DNA of 64,000 nucleotides. It comes from Nitronereus sp964503895 (lineage in GTDB: Bacteria > Nitrospirota > Nitrospiria > Nitrospirales > UBA8639). Shown one piece after another: positions 8,208-16,462 of the stretch. Position numbers and translations under genes: made by a program. Numbering within the stretch: position 1 is the first letter of the stretch; each line of letters begins with the position of its first letter. Below the pieces are notes generated by a model. It did not search any database and was not told the DNA's origin. It saw nothing but the letters and a program-made list of their open reading frames with translations. The stretch is taken from NCBI GenBank assembly GCA_964503895.1, contig CAZDCF010000001.1, positions 103,372 to 167,371 of the forward strand, written 5' to 3'.

Positions 8208-8621
8208 ATGAAGTCGTATCGGGAAGAATTGTGGGTTGAGACGAAAAGCCGTCGCGCCTACATAAATATTACCCCTCAAGTTGAGGCCGCGATCAAAAAG
8301 AGTGGGGTCAAAGAGGGATTGGTGTTGGTGAATGCCATGCACATTACTGCTAGTGTCTATGTCAATGATGATGAGTCTGGGTTGCTCAAGGATTACGATG
8401 AATTTCTCGAAAAACTTGTTCCGCATGAAGCGCAATATTGTCACAATGAGACGGGGGAAGATAATGGCGACGCCCATATCAAGCGGCAAATTATGGGGCG
8501 GGAAGTTACGGTGGCTATTACCAATGGGCAACTAGACTTTGGACCCTGGGAACAGATTTTTTATGGTGAGTTTGATGGACGGCGGCGCAAGCGCATCCTG
8601 ATTAAGGTGCTTGGCGAGTAG
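8208..8621 (+). CDS. yjbQ: YjbQ family protein (UPF0047)
   Basis: A small widespread family (137 aa here). YjbQ from E. coli and relatives has weak thiamine-phosphate synthase activity, but its main role is unsettled. Family signatures seen are VNAMHITASVYVNDDESGLL, the HNETGEDNGDAHIKR block with conserved His and Asp, and the C-terminal GPWEQIFYGEFDG. The ATG at 8208 is chosen over an in-frame GTG at 8199 because family members begin with a sequence like MKSYRKEL. It is followed 97 bp downstream by an unknown gene on the same strand. Confidence 0.9.
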   Translation: MKSYREELWVETKSRRAYINITPQVEAAIKKSGVKEGLVLVNAMHITASVYVNDDESGLLKDYDEFLEKLVPHEAQYCHNETGEDNGDAHIKRQIMGREVTVAITNGQLDFGPWEQIFYGEFDGRRRKRILIKVLGE

Positions 8622-8718
8622 TATTTGTGATTTCCTGTTAAAAACCCCAGGAATAATAAAATGGTTTGACCGAATTCAGATTTTCTGAAATGTAGGTTGT
8701 CATTGTGAGGCAGTAAGC

Positions 8719-9732
8719 ATGTCGAGTTGGTATCGTCCTGATCCGTTAACCCGAGACTTGATTCATCTGATTAATGCCAGACGCCATGATCACGGTGACT
8801 CTGAATTGGCCATTGAGGTATTGCAAGCCTTGCTCGAACAGGATCGGGAACATGATGTGCTTACCGTCCTTGCGGCACTGGATGAAGAAATGGCGGAATG
8901 GCTGTTTGATCTTCTTGCCGAAGCGTCTTGTTCTGTGATGATCGATGGCGACCCGGATGAAAAGCCGGCATATGCCGTGCTAGGAGCTATTGAATTACCG
9001 CTGCAGGCCAATCTTTCAACCCCCTTACAGTTAAAACTTCATCCTGAACGGACCGCTGATTTATTACGGGAGTGTTTGCACATTCCTCCGGGAACTGTCA
9101 TTACCGTAGAACGTCGATTATTGACGGATACCACACTAGATTATTTAACGCTTCAAAAAATTCATGACCATGTGTCTGCTATGGCGAGTGCTCATCGACG
9201 TCAACCTGTGGCTGCACGTCTTCATCCACCCGTGGAATCGACAGCCTTTCTATTTTTTGAACTCATTGGTGCCAGAGATTCCTCACTTCCTGAAACATTG
9301 GAAGAAAAAGATCGCGAAGCCTTAATCCAAGGGTTGGTAGCCCAATGCCCAGAATTAGCGCTGGGGCCGAATTCCCTCGAAGTTCCAGTTTATGCGGCCT
9401 ATGCCATGTTTGATGCACAAAATGCCGTGCGCCTGCATCGCCTAGCTGATGAAACTGCGGCGGTGTGGCATGACCTTGATCCGCCAGTACGTTCTCGGAC
9501 CATTGTGCATTTGCATACACAATGTGGGAATGGGGTCTATATGCCAGTGTGGACTGACTTATTCGATCCAGAATTGCCTGAAGACCATGGCCCGATCTGG
9601 ACGTCACCCGACGTCTGGGTGTTTACAGCAGATCTACCTATTGAATGGCCAGGAGAGATGTTGACGAATCGCTTGCTTGCAGAAGGCTGCACAAGATTCG
9701 AAAATCACATCGTTGAAGCGCCAGAGAATTAA
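8719..9732 (+). CDS. Hypothetical protein, 337 aa
   Basis: A soluble acidic protein with no signal peptide or membrane segment. The first 75 residues look like an alpha-helical repeat (LAIEVLQALLEQDREHDVLTVLAAL). The middle (about 85-170) contains strands and helices and may be a second domain. The C-terminal part has several Trp/Pro-rich turns (GPIWTSPDVWVFTADLPIEWPGE). I do not recognise a family or catalytic motif. It is flanked by yjbQ upstream and by the convergent PHP gene, 37 bp away. Codon use looks like that of its neighbours, so it is probably a real gene. Confidence 0.65.
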   Translation: MSSWYRPDPLTRDLIHLINARRHDHGDSELAIEVLQALLEQDREHDVLTVLAALDEEMAEWLFDLLAEASCSVMIDGDPDEKPAYAVLGAIELPLQANLSTPLQLKLHPERTADLLRECLHIPPGTVITVERRLLTDTTLDYLTLQKIHDHVSAMASAHRRQPVAARLHPPVESTAFLFFELIGARDSSLPETLEEKDREALIQGLVAQCPELALGPNSLEVPVYAAYAMFDAQNAVRLHRLADETAAVWHDLDPPVRSRTIVHLHTQCGNGVYMPVWTDLFDPELPEDHGPIWTSPDVWVFTADLPIEWPGEMLTNRLLAEGCTRFENHIVEAPEN

Positions 9733-9769
9733 GAAAAAAGAAGTCTCTTGTAAGATTTTTGATGTTAAT

Positions 9770-10615
9770 CTAGTTACTAGCTGCTTTTCTAAGTGGCTCC
9801 AATAGCTTATCCGTAACCTTTAAATCTCCTTTTCCCCTTCCAACTTGAATGTTCGGTTTAGCAATGCCGTGAAAGTCACTGCCACCTGTCATGATGAGGC
9901 CAAGTTTTCTGGCTAGCTCTAAATATTCCGATGTTTGGCGGCGAGTGTGCGTACTGTAAAATACTTCGATACCCATAAGCCCGGCTTCTTTGAGTTTGTG
10001 ACACATGGTGTGCAATCCTGCCCCTTTTCGATTTGTCCAATAAGGATGAGCTAGCACGGGTACGCCGCCTGCATCACGAATCCATGTAATAACTTCGCTC
10101 GAATCCGGCAACTCGCGTGGGATATGTGCTGGTCTACCATTTGCGATATAACGATCAAAGGCTTCCTTCGTCGTTTTGACGTACCCTTTTTCAATTAATA
10201 CTTCTGCGATGTGTGGACGTCCTACAGACCCTGAGCCTGCTTTGGTTTTGACTTCCTTATATGAAAGTTCAAGGCCGAGTTTATTCAGTTTCTCTACCAC
10301 TCGCGGATTGCGTTGCTCACGACTCGCTTGTTGTTTGGTCAATCGGTCGAGTAGTGTAGCGTTTTCCCAGTCGAAGAAATATCCCAGGATATGTATCTCG
10401 AGACCTTCAAATCTGGAACTTAATTCGATCCCCGGAATTATTTCAATTCCCAAGGAATTTCCAGCGGACAAAGATTCGGGTATGCCTTCAACCGTGTCAT
10501 GGTCTGTAATGGCGAGAGCGGTGACGCCAGCATCATGTGCGAAGTGAATGACTTCGGTAGGAGAATGGCTCCCATCTGAAAAGATGGTATGAAGATGCAA
10601 GTCAATTCTTGGCAT
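9770..10615 (-). CDS. PHP-domain phosphoesterase (YciV/TrpH, RNase AM-like)
   Basis: A metal-dependent phosphoesterase. Relatives such as E. coli YciV (RNase AM) trim 5' ends of RNA and hydrolyse 3',5'-nucleoside bisphosphates. The four PHP motifs are visible: DLHLHTIFSDGS at residues 5-16, ITDHDT at about 36-41, a central H with HPYW (VLAHPYWTNR), and GSDFHG near residue 250. Length 281 aa matches the family. The start is the ATG at 10615, directly before the first motif. It lies 16 bp downstream of the FolB-fusion gene on the same strand, probably in one transcript. Confidence 0.85.
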   Translation of the reverse strand: MPRIDLHLHTIFSDGSHSPTEVIHFAHDAGVTALAITDHDTVEGIPESLSAGNSLGIEIIPGIELSSRFEGLEIHILGYFFDWENATLLDRLTKQQASREQRNPRVVEKLNKLGLELSYKEVKTKAGSGSVGRPHIAEVLIEKGYVKTTKEAFDRYIANGRPAHIPRELPDSSEVITWIRDAGGVPVLAHPYWTNRKGAGLHTMCHKLKEAGLMGIEVFYSTHTRRQTSEYLELARKLGLIMTGGSDFHGIAKPNIQVGRGKGDLKVTDKLLEPLRKAASN

Positions 10616-10631
10616 GAAATATCCGGAGGTT

Positions 10632-11558
10632 TTAAACTTTTTGTGCTACTAGTCGGACTGTAAAAACTGGGCCTTGTTTTGCCTGATTTTGGTGTTGGCC
10701 TTCTTCGTAGTGAAGTATGCGCATTTTCGAAGTTAAGCGGAGTAATTCATTAGCCTCCAAGCAAAATTCTTTCCTACGTGGGTGGTTGTATTGACGATGG
10801 TTATCTATGTGAAAGGTTTCATAGATTAGGACGCCTCCGAGTTTGAGGGCTTTTATGATACTGGGAATAATCGGGCGATATAAATAATAGAACACAATGA
10901 TGCCGGCGTATTCACTTTCCCCAAGCGAGGGTGGATCACCCGAATCTTTTTCAAGGTCAAATGCGCGGACGCGAAGATTTGAAAGGTGATGATCTCGTGC
11001 GGTCTGCGTCAGCGTATCCAAAGTCTCGGTGTTTCGATCAAGACCGACCACTTCATACCCCAGCTTAGCCAAATATAGAGCATGTTGTCCTGAACCACAG
11101 GCTAAATCTAAAACCTGACCTCGTGGAATATGTTGGGCAAACTTCAATAAAAATGGGGATAGATTATCAGACGGTATTCCCTTAATACAGGACGTCTGGG
11201 AGCAGTGGTAAGTTAAACGAACACCCACGGATCCAATGACATGATCCAGAGGCGGTTTTGCCTTCCGCAACCAGATCCGAAGGGTTTCAATAGGAAATTC
11301 TGCGAGCAGGACTCGGCTAATTCGGTCGGCAAGAGTTTCAAGAAGCGCACATTCTTTCGTGCTTCCGATGTCCACAACTCGACTGCTCACTTGTGCATAG
11401 TCAATGGTCTTAGACAGCATATCAGTCTGAATGGCATCTTGTGCTGGGCAGATGAATTCAAGATCAGCTAATAGTGGTTGGGGAGTGGATCGTTCGTTGA
11501 GGGAAACCCCACAATGGCCTTGGAAACTGATGCCTTCGATGACTAATCCTTCGTCCAT
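10632..11558 (-). CDS. Dihydroneopterin aldolase-like domain fused to a SAM methyltransferase
   Basis: Residues 1-118 form a FolB-type domain. The residues matching the dihydroneopterin aldolase active site are E22 (GVSLNERS), Y54 (IDYAQV), E74 and the lysines K99/K101 in WLRKAKPP. After a short linker, residues about 130-308 form a class I methyltransferase with motif I VLDLACGSG at 149-157 and an acidic residue ending the next strand (VVGLDRN). The arrangement resembles TehB-like enzymes. FolB acts in folate synthesis, releasing glycolaldehyde from dihydroneopterin. The methyltransferase substrate is unknown. No stop or start codon breaks the two parts, so it is a true fusion in this sequence. 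Confidence 0.8.
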   Translation of the reverse strand: MDEGLVIEGISFQGHCGVSLNERSTPQPLLADLEFICPAQDAIQTDMLSKTIDYAQVSSRVVDIGSTKECALLETLADRISRVLLAEFPIETLRIWLRKAKPPLDHVIGSVGVRLTYHCSQTSCIKGIPSDNLSPFLLKFAQHIPRGQVLDLACGSGQHALYLAKLGYEVVGLDRNTETLDTLTQTARDHHLSNLRVRAFDLEKDSGDPPSLGESEYAGIIVFYYLYRPIIPSIIKALKLGGVLIYETFHIDNHRQYNHPRRKEFCLEANELLRLTSKMRILHYEEGQHQNQAKQGPVFTVRLVAQKV

Positions 11559-11590
11559 GAAGAGGCATTGTCAAAGAGGCAGGTGGTGCT

Positions 11591-11626
11591 GTCAAGCAAA
11601 GAACCAGGGAATTTCCCTTGCTTGAC
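11591..11626. promoter_or_regulatory. Nested inverted repeat overlapping the moaC promoter (candidate operator)
   Basis: A perfect 9-bp inverted repeat, GTCAAGCAA (11591-11599) and TTGCTTGAC (11618-11626), encloses a second palindrome, GGGAA-T-TTCCC (11607-11617). The right arm covers five of the six bases of the moaC -35 box. It lies between divergent genes, so it could control either or both. No T-run follows, so it is not a simple terminator. Confidence 0.5.
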
Positions 11627-11651
11627 CTGCTTTTGACTCGACTCCTATAAT
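11622..11651 (+). promoter_or_regulatory. Predicted sigma-70 promoter of the moa operon
   Basis: TTGACC (11622-11627) and a perfect TATAAT (11646-11651) are 18 bp apart. The start of transcription would fall near 11658, leaving a leader of about 44 nt before the moaC ATG at 11702. This leader is too short for the known molybdenum-cofactor riboswitch, so control is more likely at the overlapping inverted repeat. Confidence 0.6.
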
Positions 11652-11701
11652 GCCAGACGGGCTAAAGATGTCCCGACTTACGATGACGGAAAGGTTATCC
11701 G

Positions 11702-12232
11702 ATGGCGGATTTTACGCATTTTAACGAGTCAGGTCGTGCGCGAATGGTTGATGTGTCTGGCAAAGCCAACACTGAGCGGGTGGCAGTGGCTCAAGCCATG
11801 GTCTTCATGAAGCCTGAAACTTTGCTCCGAATTCAAGATGGGAAAATTGTTAAGGGTGATGTTCTGGCTGTGGCTCAGGTGGCAGGAGTAATGGGAGCCA
11901 AGCAGACATCCAACCTGATTCCAATGTGTCATCCATTGATGGTAACCAGTGTGAATATTAACTTCCTTGAAAATTCGGAACCTGATCATTCAGGGAACTG
12001 TTCCCTCACCATACAAGCTATCGTCAAAACTTCAGGTCAGACAGGAGTTGAGATGGAGGCCATGACGGCGGCATCGGTGGCGGCCTTAACAGTTTATGAT
12101 ATGTGTAAGGCTGTCGATAAAGGTATGAGTTTTGGTGAGATATACTTAGTATCCAAGGAGGGTGGGAAATCGGGCACCTATCTGCGACCGGGTGCAGAAA
12201 TTCTTACTCCGGCTAATGGAGTTCAATCATGA
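11702..12232 (+). CDS. moaC: Cyclic pyranopterin monophosphate synthase MoaC
   Basis: MoaC turns the MoaA product, 3',8-cyclo-7,8-dihydro-GTP, into cyclic pyranopterin monophosphate, the second half of step one in molybdenum cofactor synthesis. Typical segments are MVDVSGKANTERVAVA near the N terminus, the active-site region NLIPMCHPLM (about 75-84), VEMEAMTAASVAALTVYDMC and the closing KEGGKSG motif. Length 176 aa is slightly longer than E. coli MoaC (161 aa) because of short additions at both ends. The stop codon overlaps the start of moaDE by 4 bp (ATGA), so translation is coupled. Confidence 0.96.
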   Translation: MADFTHFNESGRARMVDVSGKANTERVAVAQAMVFMKPETLLRIQDGKIVKGDVLAVAQVAGVMGAKQTSNLIPMCHPLMVTSVNINFLENSEPDHSGNCSLTIQAIVKTSGQTGVEMEAMTAASVAALTVYDMCKAVDKGMSFGEIYLVSKEGGKSGTYLRPGAEILTPANGVQS

Positions 12233-12951
12233 CTCTTGATGTCAAACTTTTTGGTATGCTCAAGACATTACTGAAGCAAGAATCCGATTTGACCTTGGAA
12301 TTCCATGAAGGTGGTCAGGTGGATGATCTTATTGCCGAAGTGCAGAAAATCAATCCAGATCTTGGTGATTTATTATTAAAGAGAAAGGTGTTGGTGTCGG
12401 TGAACCATGAGATTGCGCATGGGGAAACCGTGTTAATGGCAAACGATGAAATTGCGTTACTCCCACCATTTGCTGGCGGGGCTGGTACTGGGGGGAGTAA
12501 GAACATGTCAAGTGTTGAGGCAGAAGAAGCCATGTTGGTTCGCGTGCAGTGCGAAAACTTCTCGATAGATGAAGAAATTAATCGGGTCAAAAACAGGTCT
12601 AAGCGGATTGGTGGGATTGCCACGTTTCTGGGAACGGCCCGTGATCGTTCCCAAGGCCGAGACGTTAGTAGCATTACGTTTGAACATTACGAGGGAATGG
12701 CGCAGAAGAAGTTGCGCGAGATTCGCGAACGTGCACTCCAAGATTTTGACATTATAGAAGCGTTGATTCTTCATCGTTATGGTGAGATTAGTATTGGAGA
12801 GAATATTGTATTAATTGTGATTGGTGCCGAGCATCGAGCCGATGCATTCAAGGCTTGCAGATGGTGTATTGATGAACTGAAGCAAATCACTCCTATTTGG
12901 AAGCTAGAGCAAACCCCGGAAGGAGAGGTCTGGGTAGAACAACATCCATGA
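12229..12951 (+). CDS. Fused molybdopterin synthase MoaD-MoaE (MoaX-type)
   Basis: Molybdopterin synthase puts the two dithiolene sulfurs into the cofactor precursor. Residues 1-84 are the ubiquitin-like small subunit MoaD, ending in the characteristic PPFAGG (79-84). Residues from about 96 are the large subunit MoaE, with GGIATFLGTARD, the basic HRADAFKACRWC region and the catalytic-lysine segment TPIWKLE. Free MoaD must end in Gly-Gly to be adenylated and thiocarboxylated, so a fusion needs processing after G84 or separate translation. An in-frame ATG at 12505 with GGGGAG 7 nt upstream could make free MoaE. The gene is coupled by 4-bp overlaps to moaC and moaA. Confidence 0.92.
   Translation: MTLDVKLFGMLKTLLKQESDLTLEFHEGGQVDDLIAEVQKINPDLGDLLLKRKVLVSVNHEIAHGETVLMANDEIALLPPFAGGAGTGGSKNMSSVEAEEAMLVRVQCENFSIDEEINRVKNRSKRIGGIATFLGTARDRSQGRDVSSITFEHYEGMAQKKLREIRERALQDFDIIEALILHRYGEISIGENIVLIVIGAEHRADAFKACRWCIDELKQITPIWKLEQTPEGEVWVEQHP
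12490..12507 (+). promoter_or_regulatory. Internal ribosome site and ATG at the MoaE part of the fusion; G6 run
   Basis: GGGGGGAG (12490-12497) lies 7 nt before an in-frame ATG (12505-12507), as good a translation start as any in the window. Initiation there would give a free MoaE of about 148 aa. The G6 run could also permit slippage: a -1 shift leads at once to a TAA at 12498-12500. Confidence 0.45.
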
Positions 12952-14006
12952 GTCTTGAATCTTCCCAACCCAAGAGTGCCGGGCTGCTGGATACATTTGA
13001 GCGGCCTCTTCGAAGCCTGCGAGTATCGGTGACGGACCGGTGTAATCTGCGTTGCCAATATTGTATGCCGGAAGAAGAATATGCCTGGTTACCTCGAAAT
13101 ACCCTTCTGACTTTTGAAGAAATTAACGTCCTTGTAAGCATTTTTACAGAATTTGGAGTTGATCGAATTCGGTTAACCGGGGGAGAACCGCTTCTTCGTC
13201 GTGATCTTCCTACCCTAATCAGAATGATTAGCCAACACGCTCCTATTCAAGATATTGCTCTCACGACTAATGGCATTCTTTTAGAGGAGCAGGGTCAGGC
13301 CTTGTTTGATGCTGGATTGCATCGAATTACGGTGAGTCTTGATACGCTTAAACCGGAACGCTTTAAAGCCTTAACTCGCCGTGAAACTTTTGAGCAAGTG
13401 CTTACCGGAATCCAAAGTGTGGAAAAGTTTGGATTTACCGGTCTGAAGATTGATACGGTGGCGATCAAAGGGTTTAACGATGATGAACTTGTGGATCTCG
13501 TTGAATATGGTAAGTCAGTGAATGGGGAAGTTCGATTTATCGAATATATGGATGTTGGTGGTGCCAATGATTGGTCAATAGATAAGGTTTTGTCTCGTGC
13601 TGAAATTTTATTGTTGTTAAGAAAAGCCTATGGAAATATTGAGCCGGTTATTGAAAACACCTCGGCCCCGGCCCAGCGCTTTCTCTTGCCTGATGGCACT
13701 ACCTTTGGAATTATTCCCTCAACGACGACCCCTTTTTGTGCCAACTGCGATCGGAGTCGCTTGACTGCCGATGGATTTTGGTATCTTTGCCTCTATGCCA
13801 AACTAGGAATCGATTTGCGAGAACCGATTCGAATGAAAGATCTAACTGAAGTTCGGAATCGGATTCGAGCTGGTTGGCAAACTCGAACTGATCGTGGGGC
13901 TGAGGAAAGGAAATTACTTGAACAATCGAGCGCGCGTGGCCGTTTTATCGAAATTGAAAAACTTCGTCAGGATCCTCGTCTCGAAATGCATGCGCGAGGT
14001 GGATGA
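12948..14006 (+). CDS. moaA: GTP 3',8-cyclase MoaA
   Basis: A radical SAM enzyme that cyclises GTP, the first step of molybdenum cofactor synthesis. The N-terminal cluster motif CxxxCxxC is C32/C36/C39 (CNLRCQYC). The C-terminal substrate cluster is CANC followed by a third Cys 13 residues later (CLYA). The chain ends in HARGG, keeping the functional terminal Gly-Gly. The start is taken as the ATG at 12948, which overlaps the moaDE stop (ATGA) and gives 352 aa; an upstream in-frame start at 12897 would add an uncharacteristic basic stretch inside moaE. Together with moaC and moaDE this is a compact cofactor operon. Confidence 0.95.
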   Translation: MSLESSQPKSAGLLDTFERPLRSLRVSVTDRCNLRCQYCMPEEEYAWLPRNTLLTFEEINVLVSIFTEFGVDRIRLTGGEPLLRRDLPTLIRMISQHAPIQDIALTTNGILLEEQGQALFDAGLHRITVSLDTLKPERFKALTRRETFEQVLTGIQSVEKFGFTGLKIDTVAIKGFNDDELVDLVEYGKSVNGEVRFIEYMDVGGANDWSIDKVLSRAEILLLLRKAYGNIEPVIENTSAPAQRFLLPDGTTFGIIPSTTTPFCANCDRSRLTADGFWYLCLYAKLGIDLREPIRMKDLTEVRNRIRAGWQTRTDRGAEERKLLEQSSARGRFIEIEKLRQDPRLEMHARGG

Positions 14007-14035
14007 TGTTGCTATCCACGAGAACTGTTTTTCGT

Positions 14036-14054
14036 TAAAAGGCCATTCCTTTTA
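14036..14054 (+). terminator. Weak hairpin after moaA
   Basis: TAAAAGG and CCTTTTA pair across a 5-nt loop, followed by pyrimidine-rich DNA but no long T-run. It is A-U rich, so termination here is only possible. Confidence 0.25.
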
Positions 14055-14123
14055 CCTGTTTCTTCCTCTTTCCGTAGTCCCTATTTTCTTCAGTTATCAT
14101 CTTCTTTACAGCATATAGCTTTC

Positions 14124-14152
14124 TTGATGAAAGATAGAGGCTGTGTTACATT
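14124..14152 (+). promoter_or_regulatory. Possible promoter of accD-folC-lptD
   Basis: TTGATG (14124-14129) and TACATT (14147-14152) are 17 bp apart, each matching four or more consensus bases, about 45 bp upstream of accD. The region from 14007 to 14198 holds no credible gene. Confidence 0.4.
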
Positions 14153-14198
14153 TTCTTTCCGTATTCCAAGGCATATTTTCTAGTGGAGAATTCTCAAG

Positions 14199-15044
14199 AT
14201 GGGATGGTTTAAAAAAGCCTCGTCCAGAGATTCTGAGAAGGCGAAGTTAAATATTGTGGAAGGTATGTGGGTGAAATGTCCCTTTTGCCGTGGGATCGTC
14301 TATCGTAAAGAAGTCGATAAAATTCAGAAACTTTGTCCAAAATGTGAATATCATTTTCCCCTTTCAGTTCAGGAACGAATTGCCTGCCTCTTGGATTCCA
14401 AAAGTTTTCACGAGTGGGAGACCGATCTTGCTCCAGCTGATCCGTTGACCTTCGTGGATACACAACCCTATGCTTATCGATTGAAAGTCTATCAAGAGAG
14501 AACCGGTAGAAGGGATGCAATGGTCATTGGGGAGGGTTTAGTAAAGGGAAAACCTTTGGTCGTTGGAATTTTCGATTTCCGCTTCATGGGGGGGAGTATG
14601 GGGTCCGTGGTTGGTGAGAAAATTTGTCGAGCCGTGGACCGTGCCCTGAAATCAAAGCACCCGTTTTTACTTGTGGCGACGTCTGGGGGGGCTCGGATGC
14701 AAGAGGGAATACTGTCTCTCATGCAGATGGCCAAAACTGCGACGGCGGTGGCCCGTCTTCATGAGGCTCGACTTCCCTTTCTGTCTTTACTGACTGATCC
14801 CACGTTTGGTGGTGTCACCGCGAGTATTGCGATGTTGGGCGATATTATCCTTTCGGAGCCGAAGGCTCTCATTGGCTTTGCCGGGCCTCGTGTTATTGAG
14901 CAAACGATTAAACAACGGTTGCCCGATGGATTTCAGCGAGCGGAGTTTTTATTAGAACATGGCATGATAGATTTGATTATCCCGCGTTCTCGCTTGCGTG
15001 AGACGATCCACACCTTGTTAACTCACTTGACGAATAAAAACTAG
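14199..15044 (+). CDS. accD: Acetyl-CoA carboxylase carboxyltransferase subunit beta AccD
   Basis: The beta half of the carboxyltransferase makes malonyl-CoA for fatty acid synthesis together with AccA. The zinc ribbon is C27-x2-C30 and C46-x2-C49 (CPFC ... CPKC). The crotonase-like domain shows FRFMGGSMGSVVGEK, TSGGARMQEG and the oxyanion region DPTFGGVTASIAMLGD. Length 281 aa is normal. accA is not in the window. The order accD then folC is common in bacteria; folC begins 89 bp downstream. Confidence 0.96.
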   Translation: MGWFKKASSRDSEKAKLNIVEGMWVKCPFCRGIVYRKEVDKIQKLCPKCEYHFPLSVQERIACLLDSKSFHEWETDLAPADPLTFVDTQPYAYRLKVYQERTGRRDAMVIGEGLVKGKPLVVGIFDFRFMGGSMGSVVGEKICRAVDRALKSKHPFLLVATSGGARMQEGILSLMQMAKTATAVARLHEARLPFLSLLTDPTFGGVTASIAMLGDIILSEPKALIGFAGPRVIEQTIKQRLPDGFQRAEFLLEHGMIDLIIPRSRLRETIHTLLTHLTNKN

Positions 15045-15133
15045 ATGTCTGCAAAGCCCGTGGAATCATGCCAGGTTCCATTCTGGATCCTCACACAATA
15101 ACAATCCTCTCAGCGTAGTGAAGGTAAAAAGGG

Positions 15134-16462
15134 ATGGCTGGGAAGGCCAAAGCAGATGTTATGTCACAGTCATACCGGGCATCTTTGGCCTATCTTTATG
15201 AACTGCAGTCACATGGTGTAAAGCTTGGTCTGGAAACGATTCGCAAATTGTTAGCGAAATGTAACCATCCTGAGCGAAAATTCGCAGCCTTACATATTGG
15301 CGGCACCAATGGTAAGGGGTCAACTGCGTCCATGACTGCTGCGATTCTTCGTGCAGCGAATGTTCGAGTGGGGCTCTACACATCTCCCCATCTGATAGAT
15401 TTTCGTGAACGGATACAAGTCCAAGGAGAGCAAATTCCTGAGTCGCGTGTGGTCGATTTGGTCCAACGTTTTCGAACGGGTTCAAAAGGGGATGTGACTC
15501 CAACGTTTTTTGAAACCACAACCGCCATGGCCTTCCAGTATTTTGCCGAGGAGAAGGTGGACGTCGCAGTACTTGAAGTGGGGATGGGAGGGCGTTTTGA
15601 TGCTACGAATGTCTGTTGTCCCAGTGGAGTCCTGATAACAAATGTAGCTTTGGATCACCAAGCTTATTTGGGGGAAACTCTTGAGGCAATTGCTTATGAA
15701 AAAGCAGGAATCATCAAAACAGGTGTTCCAGTTGTGATGGGACCCATGGAAACCATAGCCCATAATGTGATCCAGAAGAGGGCTCAAGATGAACAGGCTC
15801 CTTATATTCAATTTGGATCGGATTTTGTGATTGAGATTCAAAAAAATGGCGCGTTCGATTATCATGGACCTGCTCAGCGTTATTTAGGGCTTGTCTGTGC
15901 CCTGAACGGCATGCACCAATGTGTTAATGCAGCCTGTGCTTTGGCGCTGCTCGAACAAAGTGTGATGCCTGGTCGAATTATTTCCCAGCAATCTGTGATT
16001 GAGGGGTTGGGTCATGTATTGTGGGAAGGTCGGCTAGAAACTGTTAAAACCCATCCATTGATGATCTGTGATGGTGCACATAACACGACTGCGGCCAAAG
16101 AATTGGTTAAGTATTTGCGATCAATCGTTTCTGCTGTTCCAGGACGAAAATTAATTATTATAGTTGCTATGATGCGGGATAAACATATCAAGGCTTTTCT
16201 GTCTACTCTTTTACCGTTAGCCCAAACCATCATTTGCACGCGAATCGACCATTCGAGATCAGCAACAATAGAAGAATTGCAAAGCCAACTTCCGATATCG
16301 GTAGCATCCGTGTATGGTGTCAGGACACCGACTGATGCCGTGGTTTTGGCGAACCGCCTTGCAGATGAGAATGATGTGATTTGTGTAACTGGGTCATTAT
16401 TTCTTGTTGGTGCTGTCAAAAGTGTGCTGACTGGATCACCATATGTTCCACTCGTTGGGTAA
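15134..16462 (+). CDS. folC: Folylpolyglutamate/dihydrofolate synthase FolC
   Basis: Adds glutamate to dihydropteroate or to folates in an ATP-dependent Mur-ligase-type reaction. The P-loop is GGTNGKGST at 56-64. The substrate loop TSPHLIDFRERIQ and the Mur-ligase segment DGAHNTTAAKEL are clear. Length 442 aa is normal. The ATG at 15134 is preceded by GAAGG and AAAAAGGG purine tracts; about 10 residues precede the usual start of homology, so an internal ATG at 15161 is an alternative. The 3' end overlaps lptD by 20 bp if the lptD start at 16443 is used. Confidence 0.93.
   Translation: MAGKAKADVMSQSYRASLAYLYELQSHGVKLGLETIRKLLAKCNHPERKFAALHIGGTNGKGSTASMTAAILRAANVRVGLYTSPHLIDFRERIQVQGEQIPESRVVDLVQRFRTGSKGDVTPTFFETTTAMAFQYFAEEKVDVAVLEVGMGGRFDATNVCCPSGVLITNVALDHQAYLGETLEAIAYEKAGIIKTGVPVVMGPMETIAHNVIQKRAQDEQAPYIQFGSDFVIEIQKNGAFDYHGPAQRYLGLVCALNGMHQCVNAACALALLEQSVMPGRIISQQSVIEGLGHVLWEGRLETVKTHPLMICDGAHNTTAAKELVKYLRSIVSAVPGRKLIIIVAMMRDKHIKAFLSTLLPLAQTIICTRIDHSRSATIEELQSQLPISVASVYGVRTPTDAVVLANRLADENDVICVTGSLFLVGAVKSVLTGSPYVPLVG

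Noticed and set aside
7958..8239. 93-codon plus-strand frame before yjbQ
   Set aside because: No ribosome site, protein-unlike composition (clusters of His, Cys, Phe), and overlap with yjbQ.
13894..14118. 74-codon frame overlapping the end of moaA
   Set aside because: Most of it lies in another frame of moaA, and its hydrophobic end comes from T-rich intergenic DNA.
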